Shown: positions 17,144 to 26,854, counted from the stretch's first letter. The stretch is DNA of 64,000 nt from an uncultured Lachnospiraceae bacterium (GCA_946554445.1 CAMNSD010000025.1:1-64000); one strand, 5' to 3'. Notes: a model not told the origin generated them from the letters alone. A program made the numbers and translations.

Positions 17144-18019
17144 CTACTGGCGTTCCAACTCCATCATCCCCAGTTTTAATGCTCCCATGATGCCCTGCTT
17201 GTCATCGAGGCTCTGTACCACAATATAAGAGTCCAGGTCTTCCAATTCCTTCGTCTTGATATAGCCATTTAAAAGTGTCTTATATTTCTCACGCACCAAC
17301 GGCAGAAGCTGTGTCTGGTGCATCACACCGCCGCCCAGGATAATCCGCTGGGGTGATAAGGTCATCGTGTAGTCTACCAGAGCCTGCGCGATATATTCAG
17401 CTTCCATCTCCCACACTTCCGGCCTATCTGCAAGTTCCACAGCTTTCTTTCCCCATCTGCCCTCAATTGCCGGCCCAGCCGCCAGGCCTTCCATACAATT
17501 GGAATGGAAGGGGCAGAATCCTTTATAGGTATCCTGCGGAAGTCGGCTTAAGAGAACATGCCCTCCTTCCGGATGCATCATGCCGTGGAGCAGTCTGCCG
17601 TCCACGATCGCACCCACACCTACGCCGGTCCCGATGGTAATATAAATACAACTATGTAATCCTTTGGCGATACCCCAGGTGTACTCTCCAAGAGCTGAAC
17701 CGTTCACATCCGTGTCAAATCCTACCGGCACTCCCAGTTTATCCTTAAATGCGCCTACTATATTATAATTCTGCCATGCCAGCTTCGGTGTTGTCGTGAT
17801 ATATCCATAGGTCTCAGAATCCCTGTCCACATCAATGGGCCCAAAGCACCCAATGCCCAACGCCTCTATTTCTTTACCCTCAAAAAATGCCAGCAGTTTT
17901 GGGATAGTAATCTCCGGTGTCTCTGTGGGGATGGACACCTGCTCCATGATTTCCCCATTCTCATTGCCAATGGCGCATACCATTTTCGTACCGCCTGCTT
18001 CCAATGCCCCTAATACCAT
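17144..18019 (-). CDS. ROK-family fructokinase
   Basis: The product starts at an ATG with GGAGG just upstream (18019). An in-frame ATG nine codons earlier has no ribosome site. The protein (291 residues) shows ALEAGGTKMVCAIG (phosphate loop), CFGPIDVD, the ITIGTGVGVGAI block, EGGH and the zinc-binding ROK signature with CPFHSNCMEGLAAGPAIEGRW. These are typical of bacterial ROK fructokinases (GmuE/ScrK type). It phosphorylates fructose, possibly that released by the amylosucrase-like enzyme at 10988-12829. No transporter lies beside it. Confidence 0.85.
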   Translation of the reverse strand: MVLGALEAGGTKMVCAIGNENGEIMEQVSIPTETPEITIPKLLAFFEGKEIEALGIGCFGPIDVDRDSETYGYITTTPKLAWQNYNIVGAFKDKLGVPVGFDTDVNGSALGEYTWGIAKGLHSCIYITIGTGVGVGAIVDGRLLHGMMHPEGGHVLLSRLPQDTYKGFCPFHSNCMEGLAAGPAIEGRWGKKAVELADRPEVWEMEAEYIAQALVDYTMTLSPQRIILGGGVMHQTQLLPLVREKYKTLLNGYIKTKELEDLDSYIVVQSLDDKQGIMGALKLGMMELERQ

Positions 18020-18115
18020 ATGCCCTCCGTTCCGAAGCCGCCGCATCAGAATATCCAGTCATCCCAGAAATCCTGTGGACTATGCCTCTTTTTATAAGTT
18101 TATTCTATCATATTG

Positions 18116-19489
18116 TCAATCCATAGCTGTCACAATATCCCGCGCCACATACACGCCGCTGGCAGATGCATGAGACAGGGAATGCGTCACGCCACTGCCG
18201 TCCCCAATGATATAAAGCCCCTTGTACTTTGTCTCCAGATGTTCGTTGATCTCCACTTCCATATTATAGAATTTGACTTCCACACCATAGAGCAGGGTAT
18301 CATCATTGGCCGTCCCCGGTGCGATCTTATCAAGCGCATAGATCATCTCGATAATACCGTCCAGAATCCGCTTCGGGAGCACCAGACTCAAATCTCCAGG
18401 CGTGGCCGCAAGCGTTGGCTCTATCACGCCTTCCGCGATACGTTTCGCATTGCTCCTCCTTCCACGCACCAAGTCCCCAAAACGCTGTACAATAACACCG
18501 CCGCCCAGCATATTGGATAATCTGGCAATGCTCTCCCCATAACCGTTACTGTCCTTGAACGGCTCCGAAAAATGTTTGGCGACAAGCAGCGCAAAGTTAG
18601 TGTTATTGGTCCGCTTATCCACACCCTCATAACTGTGTCCGTTTACTGTCACAATGCCGTTGGTATTTTCATTGACCACGATACCATAGGGATTCATGCA
18701 GAAGGTCCTCACGCTGTCCTCGAATTTCTCCGTGCGATAGACAATCTTACTCTCATACAACTCGTCTGTCAGATGGGAAAAAATCACCGCCGGAATCTCT
18801 ACGCGCACACCAATATCCACACGATTGGACTTTGTATTGATCGAAAGTTCGCCGCACACTTTCTCCATCCACTTACTGCCGCTTCTTCCCACAGATATGA
18901 CACATCTGTCACAATCATAGGCCTCTTTCTCTGTGATCACCCGGTAGCCTTCCTGCGTCACTTCCACTGTTTTAATCGGCGTATCAAAATAAAAATCCAC
19001 TTTGTCTTTCAGTTCTGCATACAGATTTTCCAACACGATATAGTTGATATCTGTTCCCAGATGTCTGACCGAAGCGTCCAGCAAGTTAAGATTGTTCTGC
19101 AAGCACAGTTTCTTAAACTGCGTTCCGGCCGTGGAGTACAGTTTGGTACCTTCCCCGCCGTATTTCATGTTGATCTCATCCACATAATGCATCAGTTCTA
19201 TGGCCTGCTTCTTACCCACATACTCATGGAGGGTGCCGCCAAAATCATTGGTAATATTATATTTTCCATCAGAAAAGGCACCCGCGCCGCCAAAACCACT
19301 CATGATAGAGCAGCTTTTACAATTAATACAGCTTTTAACTTTATCCCCATCAATCGGACAGTGACGTTTATCCAATGCATGCCCTGCCTCAAAAACCGCT
19401 ATCTTCAGATTTTCCTTCTTCTGTGTCAATTCATAAGCCGAATAAATCCCACCCGGCCCTGCGCCGATAATAATTACATCATATTTCAT
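18116..19489 (-). CDS. FAD-dependent oxidoreductase with cysteine cluster (Rossmann flavoprotein)
   Basis: The start was set at MKYDVIIIGAGPGG (19489), preceded by GGCGGGGG. The protein of 457 residues has an N-terminal dinucleotide-binding GAGPGGIYSA motif and a four-cysteine stretch (about 40-62, CPIDGDKVKSCINCKSC). Next is the GFGGAGAFSDGKYN block, then a C-terminal GLYIIGDGSGVTHSLSHA segment that binds FAD. This is the family annotated as NAD(P)/FAD-dependent or FAD-dependent protein in Firmicutes, with unknown substrate. It is transcribed towards the kinase gene and may form a unit with it (about 100 bp gap). Confidence 0.8.
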   Translation of the reverse strand: MKYDVIIIGAGPGGIYSAYELTQKKENLKIAVFEAGHALDKRHCPIDGDKVKSCINCKSCSIMSGFGGAGAFSDGKYNITNDFGGTLHEYVGKKQAIELMHYVDEINMKYGGEGTKLYSTAGTQFKKLCLQNNLNLLDASVRHLGTDINYIVLENLYAELKDKVDFYFDTPIKTVEVTQEGYRVITEKEAYDCDRCVISVGRSGSKWMEKVCGELSINTKSNRVDIGVRVEIPAVIFSHLTDELYESKIVYRTEKFEDSVRTFCMNPYGIVVNENTNGIVTVNGHSYEGVDKRTNNTNFALLVAKHFSEPFKDSNGYGESIARLSNMLGGGVIVQRFGDLVRGRRSNAKRIAEGVIEPTLAATPGDLSLVLPKRILDGIIEMIYALDKIAPGTANDDTLLYGVEVKFYNMEVEINEHLETKYKGLYIIGDGSGVTHSLSHASASGVYVARDIVTAMD

Positions 19490-19608
19490 CGTGTACCCCC
19501 GCCTGTCATTTTCCATTTACATTGAAAATAATTATACCATACAACTCTCAACGTGTCATTATTGTATACAGTAAACTTTAGTGACAGTTAACATGTCCAT
19601 GAACGGAA

Positions 19609-19637
19609 TTGAAATCCCCTTTACAATATGTTATACT
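19609..19637 (+). promoter_or_regulatory. Sigma-A promoter of the hybrid kinase gene
   Basis: TTGAAA (19609-19614), a 17-bp spacer and TATACT (19632-19637) predict a start near 19645 and a leader of about 90 bases. Confidence 0.7.
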
Positions 19638-19736
19638 TCTCTTCAAAGGCGCTCTATAAAGTAGGGTTTTATCGTTACACCATTTCAGCGGATAATTACT
19701 ATTAAGGTATCCGAGTATACAACAGGGGGGTTTTTT

Positions 19737-22277
19737 GTGGTTATTAAAAAGAGAAAAAGAGTCGTTTTGATAGGATTTGCAATCCTGATTGCTGTCAGCA
19801 TTATTGTATTTGTCCTATCTTCCCTGATCATCGCCAGAAAGAGCAATGACGCAATCAGCCAGGTCGGAAAGGTCTACACTCATGCGATGGCCGGACAGGT
19901 CAAACAGACCTTTGACGCAGTCATCAGTATGCAGGTCTTTCAATTGCAAGGACTTGTGGATCGAACCCCTCCTGACAGTGTAACTTATGGTCAGGAAATG
20001 ATTGATGATCTCATAGAGAGCGCCCGCGTGCGCAGTTTTACCTATCTTGCACTCTATACGGAAGACGGAGATTCAGAAATTATCTATGGTGAACCCATAG
20101 AGTACTATGACGAGAGTACTTTTTACAGAGTATTAAAAAACAGTAACCAACGTGTATTTTCCAGCTACGACGCCAGCGGAGAACGGATTATGTGTCTGTT
20201 GGTGGATGCCCAGTATCCTATGCAGAATGGCCAGACCAGTTCCGCTATCGTGGCCGGACTTCCCATGCATTATCTGGAGGAAGTACTGTCCTTAAATGAC
20301 AGTAACACAGATATGTATTCTTTCATTATCCGAAGAAACGGCACTTATGTTGTCAGAAATGTGGATGGGGATAATTATTTTGACCGGGTTCTGGATATCT
20401 TTTCCAATTCAGAACAGGACGCAGGGGATACCTACATACAGGAATTACAGGCTGCTCTCAACACAGATGCCGATTATTCTACTCTCATATATAACGGGGA
20501 TGAATACGAGTATATGCTGTGCACGCATCTGCCCGATTCCGAATGGTATCTGGTATCCATCATGCCCTTTGGACTGTTGGAAGATATCGTAAACGATATG
20601 AATATCCAAAGACAGGTCATCATCCTGGTCATGGCAGGCGTAGTACTGGTGGGAATCGTCATAATATTTTTCCTCTACTACAGGCTGTCGCAGCAGCAGC
20701 TACGAGAACTGGAACAGGCGGAGCAGGAGGCTGTCCAGGCTAATAAGGCCAAGAGTGAATTTCTTTCCAGCATGAGCCATGATATCCGGACGCCGATGAA
20801 CGGTATCGTGGGCATGACGGCCATAGCGATGGCAAACATCAACGATATGAATAGGGTAAAGGAGTGCCTTGGCAAGATAACCCTTTCCAGCAAACACCTG
20901 CTTGGTCTCATCAATGACGTCCTGGATATGTCCAAAATTGAAAGCGGCAAGCTGTCTCTGAACATGAACCAGATTTCCCTGCGGGAGGCTATGGAAAGTA
21001 TCGTAAATATTGTGCAGCCGCAGATCAAATCCAGACAACAGCACTTTGACATTTTTATCCAAAATATACAGACGGAAGAAATCTATTGCGACAGCGTCCG
21101 CTTAAATCAGGTGCTGCTAAACCTTCTGTCTAATGCCATTAAGTTCACTCCGGAGAGCGGTCATATTTATATCCGTCTGGAACAGGAGTCCTCTCCTAAG
21201 GGAGACAACTATGTGAGATGCCATTTCTGGGTGAAAGACAGCGGCATCGGTATGACACCGGAATTTCAGGAGAAGATCTTTGATACCTTCACCAGGGAAA
21301 AGAAGTCTCAGGTGGATAAGACTGAGGGCACCGGGCTTGGTATGGCAATCACCAAGGCTATCGTAGACACCATGGAAGGCAGCATCGAACTGCACAGTGA
21401 ACCCGAAAAAGGCAGTGAATTCCATATTACTCTCGATTTTGAAAAAGCTACGGTGAAAGAAGAAGATATGGTTCTTCCTCCCTGGAAGATGCTGGTGGTG
21501 GATAATAATGAAGACCTCTGCAAAGCTACTGTCTCTTCCTTGAAAGATATCGGTATCGAGGCACAATGGGCTACCGATGGCCAGACCGCCGTAGATATGG
21601 TAAAGCAGCATCATGATAACCACGATGACTATGAGATCGTTCTCTTAGACTGGAAAATGCCCGGTATGGACGGTCTGCAGGCAGCCAAGGAAATGCGCAA
21701 ACACCTGGGCGAGGAGGTGCCGATCCTGATCATCTCCGCTTATGATTGGAGCGATATTGAGAAAGAGGCTCTAGAAGCCGGCGTACAGGGCTTCATCTCC
21801 AAACCTCTATTTAAATCCAATCTCTTCCTAGGTCTGAGCCGCTATATGACCGGCGATGCGGAAAACGAGCAGAAAGATACCGAGAATGCCATCGACTTTA
21901 CCGGCAAGCGTATCCTGTTGTCTGAAGATAATGAGCTAAACTGGGAGATTGCCGAGACCATTCTCTCTGAAGTCGGATTTGAACTGGAACGAGCAGAAAA
22001 CGGGCAGATCTGTGTTGATAAATTTACGCAGTCTGAACTTGGTTTCTATGATGTTATCCTGATGGATATCCGGATGCCCGTCATGAATGGTTACGAAGCT
22101 GCAAAGGCAATTCGTGCTCTGGATCGTTCGGACGCAAATCTGCCCATCATTGCCATGACCGCAGATGCCTTTTCCGATGACATTCAAAGATGCCTCGACT
22201 GTGGAATGAATGAACATGTGGCAAAACCGATCGACATGAACAGGCTCACACAGATTCTGAAAAAATATCTGTTGTAA
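19737..22277 (+). CDS. Hybrid sensor histidine kinase with two receiver domains
   Basis: The 846-residue protein starts at GTG after an unusual AGGGGGG-T6 ribosome site. It has a membrane segment (about 9-30), an extracellular Cache-like sensor (about 40-285), a second membrane segment (about 295-320), a HisKA domain (H348 in SSMSHDIRTPMNGI), an ATPase domain (N box NLLSNAIKF, G boxes KDSGIGM and GTGLGMAI), and receivers with phosphoacceptors D638 (LLDWKMPG) and D777 (LMDIRMPV). No output or Hpt domain follows, so an external Hpt or regulator is needed. It resembles BarA/TorS-type hybrid kinases of gut Clostridia. The signal is unknown. Confidence 0.9.
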   Translation: MVIKKRKRVVLIGFAILIAVSIIVFVLSSLIIARKSNDAISQVGKVYTHAMAGQVKQTFDAVISMQVFQLQGLVDRTPPDSVTYGQEMIDDLIESARVRSFTYLALYTEDGDSEIIYGEPIEYYDESTFYRVLKNSNQRVFSSYDASGERIMCLLVDAQYPMQNGQTSSAIVAGLPMHYLEEVLSLNDSNTDMYSFIIRRNGTYVVRNVDGDNYFDRVLDIFSNSEQDAGDTYIQELQAALNTDADYSTLIYNGDEYEYMLCTHLPDSEWYLVSIMPFGLLEDIVNDMNIQRQVIILVMAGVVLVGIVIIFFLYYRLSQQQLRELEQAEQEAVQANKAKSEFLSSMSHDIRTPMNGIVGMTAIAMANINDMNRVKECLGKITLSSKHLLGLINDVLDMSKIESGKLSLNMNQISLREAMESIVNIVQPQIKSRQQHFDIFIQNIQTEEIYCDSVRLNQVLLNLLSNAIKFTPESGHIYIRLEQESSPKGDNYVRCHFWVKDSGIGMTPEFQEKIFDTFTREKKSQVDKTEGTGLGMAITKAIVDTMEGSIELHSEPEKGSEFHITLDFEKATVKEEDMVLPPWKMLVVDNNEDLCKATVSSLKDIGIEAQWATDGQTAVDMVKQHHDNHDDYEIVLLDWKMPGMDGLQAAKEMRKHLGEEVPILIISAYDWSDIEKEALEAGVQGFISKPLFKSNLFLGLSRYMTGDAENEQKDTENAIDFTGKRILLSEDNELNWEIAETILSEVGFELERAENGQICVDKFTQSELGFYDVILMDIRMPVMNGYEAAKAIRALDRSDANLPIIAMTADAFSDDIQRCLDCGMNEHVAKPIDMNRLTQILKKYLL

Positions 22278-22292
22278 TCCAATGTAATATGG

Positions 22293-22345
22293 CACCGCCC
22301 AGGCAGGTAGGAGAATAATCTACTGCTGTCAGGGCGGTATTTTTA
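22293..22345 (+). terminator. Terminator of the hybrid kinase gene
   Basis: CACCGCCC pairs with GGGCGGT over a long interrupted stem and is followed by ATTTTT. Confidence 0.75.
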
Positions 22346-22379
22346 ATGGCTTTACTATATTTTTGAATGCCTCATATTT

Positions 22380-22883
22380 TTATTGTCCGAGAAACATCTG
22401 AGTTCCGCTGATAATCTGCTCTGAAATGATCAGAATCTTACTCTTCAAAAACGGAGAGAGCGCTTCCTTGGCCGCCTGTCTGTCCACAATTTCATTTCCT
22501 TCGTCCGCAAATACCAAAATTACTTTGCTTCTGGCATGAAACTTTTTCAGGTAATCAAAAAGTTCTTCATAACATTTCTTACAGGGGCTGCAGACATATG
22601 CCGTAAACGCTCCCCCCGTCATAAGCATCGCCATCGGCGCCACTTTGGCGCTTATTTCTTTTCCCCACATTACCAAATTTAGCCGCACATTGCGGAAAAT
22701 TTCATTACTCCTCTTAAGCGCCCCCACTACTCCCGCCACCGCTTCCTGGAAATCCTCCTGTTGCAGGGTAGTGTCGATCACGATCGTCATCTCCAGATTC
22801 CCGCCCCGGTAGTTTCCCGGAACGTGCAGGATTGCGTCCACTCTTTTGGCAATCTGTAATGTGTCTAGCTGTGTCAGTTTCAT
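22380..22883 (-). CDS. Hypothetical protein with a VWA-like fold
   Basis: The 167-residue protein alternates hydrophobic strands and helices (LEMTIVIDTT, VRLNLVMWG, KVILVFADEGNE, KILIISEQ), similar to a von Willebrand A fold. The MIDAS motif is not the canonical DxSxS (here DTTLQ). One CxxC (CSPCKKC, about residues 78-84) is present. No membrane segment is seen. It is 24 bp downstream of the Panacea-type antitoxin gene on the same strand and could be cotranscribed. I cannot assign a function. Confidence 0.6.
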   Translation of the reverse strand: MKLTQLDTLQIAKRVDAILHVPGNYRGGNLEMTIVIDTTLQQEDFQEAVAGVVGALKRSNEIFRNVRLNLVMWGKEISAKVAPMAMLMTGGAFTAYVCSPCKKCYEELFDYLKKFHARSKVILVFADEGNEIVDRQAAKEALSPFLKSKILIISEQIISGTQMFLGQ

Positions 22884-22907
22884 TTTACTTGCTCCGTTGT
22901 GACATAT

Positions 22908-23921
22908 TTATGAATCATTTAAAATCCTATGCAGATAAATCTTAACATTTGACATGTTGTCCAAACTGATATTATATTTTTGAGATAAATAAAAATAATA
23001 CAGTTGAATTTGTTCTCTGTCAATCACAGTATGACAGATTTCACCTTCCGAATATCCTTTTCTCGCTTCAATATAAGGCTCTTCCCGGTGGCAGATTTCT
23101 TCCAGTGCCTTTGCACTATACATATCAAAATAATACCTTTTGACTGCGTTTAATATTTGTAATTCCTCTTCGGTAAATTCACATGCTTCTTCCACTTTGG
23201 GCAACGGCATATATCCAAAACGCTTAAAAACATCATACACTTTAGGATACACCGCACCATGAACCCAAGCCTGACAATTATCCTCAAACATCGGTTCACC
23301 TATCAACGCAACACTCCAACTCTGAACAAAATATAATAATTTCTGTAATGCCAAATGTGTAATGGGTTCCGCCTCTGAAGTCTGTGCCAAGAACCAATTG
23401 ACTACATCAAATATCCTCCCATGAAGTTCTTTTAATTTATTTAATTCGCGAAGCACGCCGGCTACTGCCTTATTAAGAGACTTCTCTTCCTTAATCTCCG
23501 GCTGTTCACGCTCATAATCCTGTACTAACAACTGAAAAACATATGGGTTTCTCAACTCTTTAAGCCTATTGCTATTTACGAGATTGGGTGTATAATTTCC
23601 GCTGACATATCTTGTAAGCGTTATCTCTCCCCAGCCTAACAACCTGCTTAAAAACTTCTGACTTATATTATAGGCATCTAATATTTCTAATATTTCTCCC
23701 CGTGTGATAATCTCACGCTGCTCACGTATTTTTTCATTTGCCTTTTGCGATATGTCTTTTTCAAGTTCTTGGTCATATATGGGAGCGCCGCATTTTTTAC
23801 AAAAAGGTACTTTTACTAACATTTCAAAATGATATCCCGCGCCTTCGTATTCCCTAATTGTATCTTTTAATTCAAATGCGTTCTTCGCACCACATTCAAA
23901 ACATAGTCTCTCTTTGTCCAT
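22908..23921 (-). CDS. Antitoxin with MqsA-like zinc/HTH region and Panacea (SocA/DUF4065) domain
   Basis: The 337-residue protein starts with two CxxC knuckles (LCFECGAK about 7-14; FCKKCGAPI about 40-48), as in MqsA/YgiT zinc domains. A helix-turn-helix region follows (about 75-130, LSRLLGWGEITLTRYVSG, typical of MqsA). The C-terminal part is a DUF4065/SocA domain (about 175-300, LQKLLYFVQSWSVALIGEPMFEDNCQAWVHGAVYP). The latter is the Panacea domain found in antitoxins that neutralise many unrelated toxins. The gene follows the MqsR-like toxin gene by 20 bp, the same order as mqsRA. It probably represses the operon through the paired palindromes at 24389-24464. Confidence 0.85.
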   Translation of the reverse strand: MDKERLCFECGAKNAFELKDTIREYEGAGYHFEMLVKVPFCKKCGAPIYDQELEKDISQKANEKIREQREIITRGEILEILDAYNISQKFLSRLLGWGEITLTRYVSGNYTPNLVNSNRLKELRNPYVFQLLVQDYEREQPEIKEEKSLNKAVAGVLRELNKLKELHGRIFDVVNWFLAQTSEAEPITHLALQKLLYFVQSWSVALIGEPMFEDNCQAWVHGAVYPKVYDVFKRFGYMPLPKVEEACEFTEEELQILNAVKRYYFDMYSAKALEEICHREEPYIEARKGYSEGEICHTVIDREQIQLYYFYLSQKYNISLDNMSNVKIYLHRILNDS

Positions 23922-23941
23922 CTTACTGCCCCTTTCCTCTT

Positions 23942-24364
23942 CTATTCTGATTCTCTGTAAGGAAATTTGAGTCTCTGCTCATCGCATCCGGGATTTTCCG
24001 GATGAAACGACATTATCAATAAAATATCATTATCCAATTTGCGGATCTTTAATTTAATATATATATCCACATCTTCATCAACTAAATTCTTCCTGATTCC
24101 AAAAATCCATACCTGTTCATTTTTATAATTTATATTACGATCATCTGCAGTATAACTATAATGACAAACCTGCAATTCATAAAGCACTTTTATAATATCA
24201 TCCAAACTGATACCTGTTTCCGCCATATAAGCCTGTGTCTTATTTACTCTGTTACCTTTCCATGGCCAAATATTTATTGAAATATTGCCTTTCCTGGGAA
24301 GTATGGCTTTCATATGATTCAAAAACATCTGTACTTCTTCCTTTTGCTTTTGGTATTCTGCCAT
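23942..24364 (-). CDS. MqsR-like mRNA interferase toxin
   Basis: The 140-residue protein has the layout of MqsR (RelE-like fold): an N-terminal helix, ETGISLDDIIKVLYEL, a central YSYTADDRNINYKNEQVWIFG region, and the C-terminal strands VDIYIKLKIRKLDNDILLIMSFHPE. The C-terminal strand pattern matches the KI/LIVSF strands of E. coli MqsR, an RNase that cuts mRNA at GCU. It is about 40 residues longer than E. coli MqsR at the N-terminus. Identification is by pattern, with the MqsA-like partner as strong context support. AT-rich composition suggests horizontal transfer. Confidence 0.7.
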   Translation of the reverse strand: MAEYQKQKEEVQMFLNHMKAILPRKGNISINIWPWKGNRVNKTQAYMAETGISLDDIIKVLYELQVCHYSYTADDRNINYKNEQVWIFGIRKNLVDEDVDIYIKLKIRKLDNDILLIMSFHPENPGCDEQRLKFPYRESE

Positions 24365-24388
24365 TTCTCACTTCCTCTCTTGTATAGC

Positions 24389-24464
24389 AAAAGCTATCAT
24401 TGATACTATTATTATAACAATTTATTAATAATTGTCAATAATTTTAGTATCAATGATAGCTTTT
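24389..24464. promoter_or_regulatory. Paired operators of the toxin-antitoxin operon (20-bp perfect inverted repeat)
   Basis: The arms 24389-24408 and 24445-24464 are exact reverse complements over 20 bases. Each arm contains its own small palindrome, TATCATTGATA (24395-24405) and TATCAATGATA (24448-24458), 53 bp apart centre to centre. The 36-bp AT-rich interval likely holds the promoter. This lies 25 bp upstream of the toxin start. The MqsA-like HTH of the antitoxin is the likely binder. The repeat could alternatively act as a terminator for the surface protein gene upstream or for the toxin region. Confidence 0.6.
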
Positions 24465-24488
24465 ATTGTAACATTTTATTCAAAAATT

Positions 24489-26714
24489 TTACCGCCTCTT
24501 ACGTCTGACAACTCTCCACACCAGCCAGAAGGTAACTACTAGGGCAATCGCAACCGCCATAATGGCAATCACACTTACAATTCCATTATCATCCGCATGA
24601 TCACCCGCCACTTCTGCATCTTCCGTCTTCTCCGCCGGCCAGTCAATATAAGCGATCGCATAGGGAGAGAATCTGTCCGTGGAAAATGTGATCGTATCCG
24701 GATCATCATCCTCATCCAAAAGCTGAGCAAAATCCTGACTGCCATCTTCCTTTATATGTAATCCTAAAATATAAAATTCACGGTTTTCCGCCTGCAGGTG
24801 CTTCGGAATGTTCAGCACCACTTCCACTGTTTCCGGCAATTCCCGGATCTCCTGTGCATCCCCCTGCCCTGCTTTCGTAAGGCGCACTTCAAAGTACCGA
24901 CCAATCGTCATACCAGGCAGCTTGTTTTGTGCAAACGCCTCTACTGTCTCCTGAGATTCCTCCCCGTCGGTATCATCCACGGAAAAGTTAATCACTATCG
25001 GAACATCTCCCCGCAGCATCTCCATTTTTTCTTCTTTTGTCAAGACCTTATCCCATATCACTTTCAGATTTTTAACACTGGGATTATCATCAAATCCACC
25101 GCGGGAAGTGGCCTGCTTCGTCTCCGCAAAATCATTATGGACAACCACCTGCAGGTCTCCGGTTCCAACAGCTTCTGCCAGCAAATCCATGTCGTTATTC
25201 GTCTCAATCAGCTGTTCCGCTTCCTGTACGGAAACCCCAAGCGTCTGCAAGGCGCCGGTCAGTCCTTCCATATCCTCTCCCTGCGTATCCTGCCCGGCCT
25301 TATCCGACGGGCTGTCTCCATCTGTTTTATCCGTCTTATCTTTCCCATCCGACTTCTCTGTCTGCGCGCTGTCGCCCTCATGGCCGCCCGGTTTGATCAC
25401 GAAATCTGCGGAAATACTGTGATCCTGCCTGACATCAGAGAAGCTGTAAGAAGTGACCGCTCCCACAGATTTACCGTCCACATATACAGCGTTGATGATA
25501 TAGCCATCCTGCGGCATTATCACATAAGACATCGAAGAACCTTCCGAGACTGTACTCTTTCCCTCCGGCACAATCTTACCATTGGCGGATACCTGCGCTG
25601 TTATAGAATAAGTTTTTGTCTGTGCTTTTTCAAAAGTCGCCACAAGAAACATGTCTCTCGATATATCATCTACGGAATACTCCGGATCTGTACTGATGAC
25701 ATTCCCATTCTCAGACCATGACGCAAACCGATAGCCGCTCATCGGAACCGCCTTTATCTTAATATCAGTTCCCTCATCATAACTACCCTGTCCGGATACT
25801 GTCCCCGTAGAAGCTGGCCAGCTGTTAAGGGTAAGCGTATACTGAATCTTCGAAAACATGGCTGTCAGATTCCTGGAACTTGTAATATTATTCAACTGCC
25901 ATCTGCTGTCCTTACTCACAATGGTTCCGTTTTCCATCCAGCCGTCAAACCGATAGCCGGTTTTAGCCCTAGCTTCCAGCACCATGTTTTCCCCATATCT
26001 TACGGTCCTGCCCTCGGTCGCCGTACCAGCATTGCTGTCATTGACGCTTATATTGATCTGGCAGTTATCTGACCTGAAGTTCGCTATATAAACAGCATCA
26101 CTATGTATGTTTTCCACCGTGTATTGGGTGTTTTCGGAAACTTTGTTATTATTCAAAAACCATCCCTCAAAAGCAAATCCGCTGTTCGGCGCAGCGGTAA
26201 GTACAGCATACCCACCTTCTTTCACCGTGCCGCCGCCATATACGTTACCGCCATTATCCGGAGATGCTTTTACTTGTATAGAGTAATTGGAAGTCTGCAA
26301 CGTTGCCAACGCCGTTGCGCTGTAGCTGCCATCCTGCTTAGAAGTCGCTTTCACGATCAGGGACGAGGAAGTTTCGTCCGAACCCACATGCAGGATGCCG
26401 CTGCCATCTATAAAGGTATTCTGGCTGGTCTGTCCATGTACGCTCCAGGCAACCTCCCGGCTGTAGTCATTCTGCCCAGCCACAGAAGCCACAAAGGCAT
26501 AGGATGAACTTTTGGAAACCACCGTTGATACGGGAGAAACGCTGACCGATGTGATAGACGGTGCAGGCGGTGTCGGCGGCTCCGTCTCCGAAGCGCTGCC
26601 CACCGGATACGCTCCCGTCCCAATTTCCGATGCATGACATGGCAGAATATTGACAAGAAACATCTGTGTCATTAAAACATATGCGCCCAAACGGTATATG
26701 ACTTTTTTTCTCAT
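24489..26714 (-). CDS. Surface protein with Ig-like and InlB-type repeats and C-terminal membrane anchor
   Basis: The 741-residue protein has a signal peptide (about 1-29), a BIG2-like Ig domain (about 50-140), then about four InlB B-repeat units (about 145-440, repeated pattern G-Y-x-F-x-G-W and A-x-F). A charged low-complexity stretch follows (about 440-475, KSDGKDKTDKTDGDSPS), then a globular region (about 490-700) and a final membrane helix with RRKRR. There is no LPXTG sortase signal, so it should stay anchored by the membrane helix. A role in adhesion or matrix contact is a guess from the repeats. Confidence 0.85.
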   Translation of the reverse strand: MRKKVIYRLGAYVLMTQMFLVNILPCHASEIGTGAYPVGSASETEPPTPPAPSITSVSVSPVSTVVSKSSSYAFVASVAGQNDYSREVAWSVHGQTSQNTFIDGSGILHVGSDETSSSLIVKATSKQDGSYSATALATLQTSNYSIQVKASPDNGGNVYGGGTVKEGGYAVLTAAPNSGFAFEGWFLNNNKVSENTQYTVENIHSDAVYIANFRSDNCQINISVNDSNAGTATEGRTVRYGENMVLEARAKTGYRFDGWMENGTIVSKDSRWQLNNITSSRNLTAMFSKIQYTLTLNSWPASTGTVSGQGSYDEGTDIKIKAVPMSGYRFASWSENGNVISTDPEYSVDDISRDMFLVATFEKAQTKTYSITAQVSANGKIVPEGKSTVSEGSSMSYVIMPQDGYIINAVYVDGKSVGAVTSYSFSDVRQDHSISADFVIKPGGHEGDSAQTEKSDGKDKTDKTDGDSPSDKAGQDTQGEDMEGLTGALQTLGVSVQEAEQLIETNNDMDLLAEAVGTGDLQVVVHNDFAETKQATSRGGFDDNPSVKNLKVIWDKVLTKEEKMEMLRGDVPIVINFSVDDTDGEESQETVEAFAQNKLPGMTIGRYFEVRLTKAGQGDAQEIRELPETVEVVLNIPKHLQAENREFYILGLHIKEDGSQDFAQLLDEDDDPDTITFSTDRFSPYAIAYIDWPAEKTEDAEVAGDHADDNGIVSVIAIMAVAIALVVTFWLVWRVVRRKRR

Positions 26715-26854
26715 CTCTCCCTCGTCTTCCTTTCATTCTTTTGTATGCCGCGAAGCAGCCAAAGCGCAGTGCTTCATTCCTACTTTATATCGACATTTCA
26801 TGATATTCATTTTATGATATTCTCATATAATATGAAATACTATTTCCATAGACG

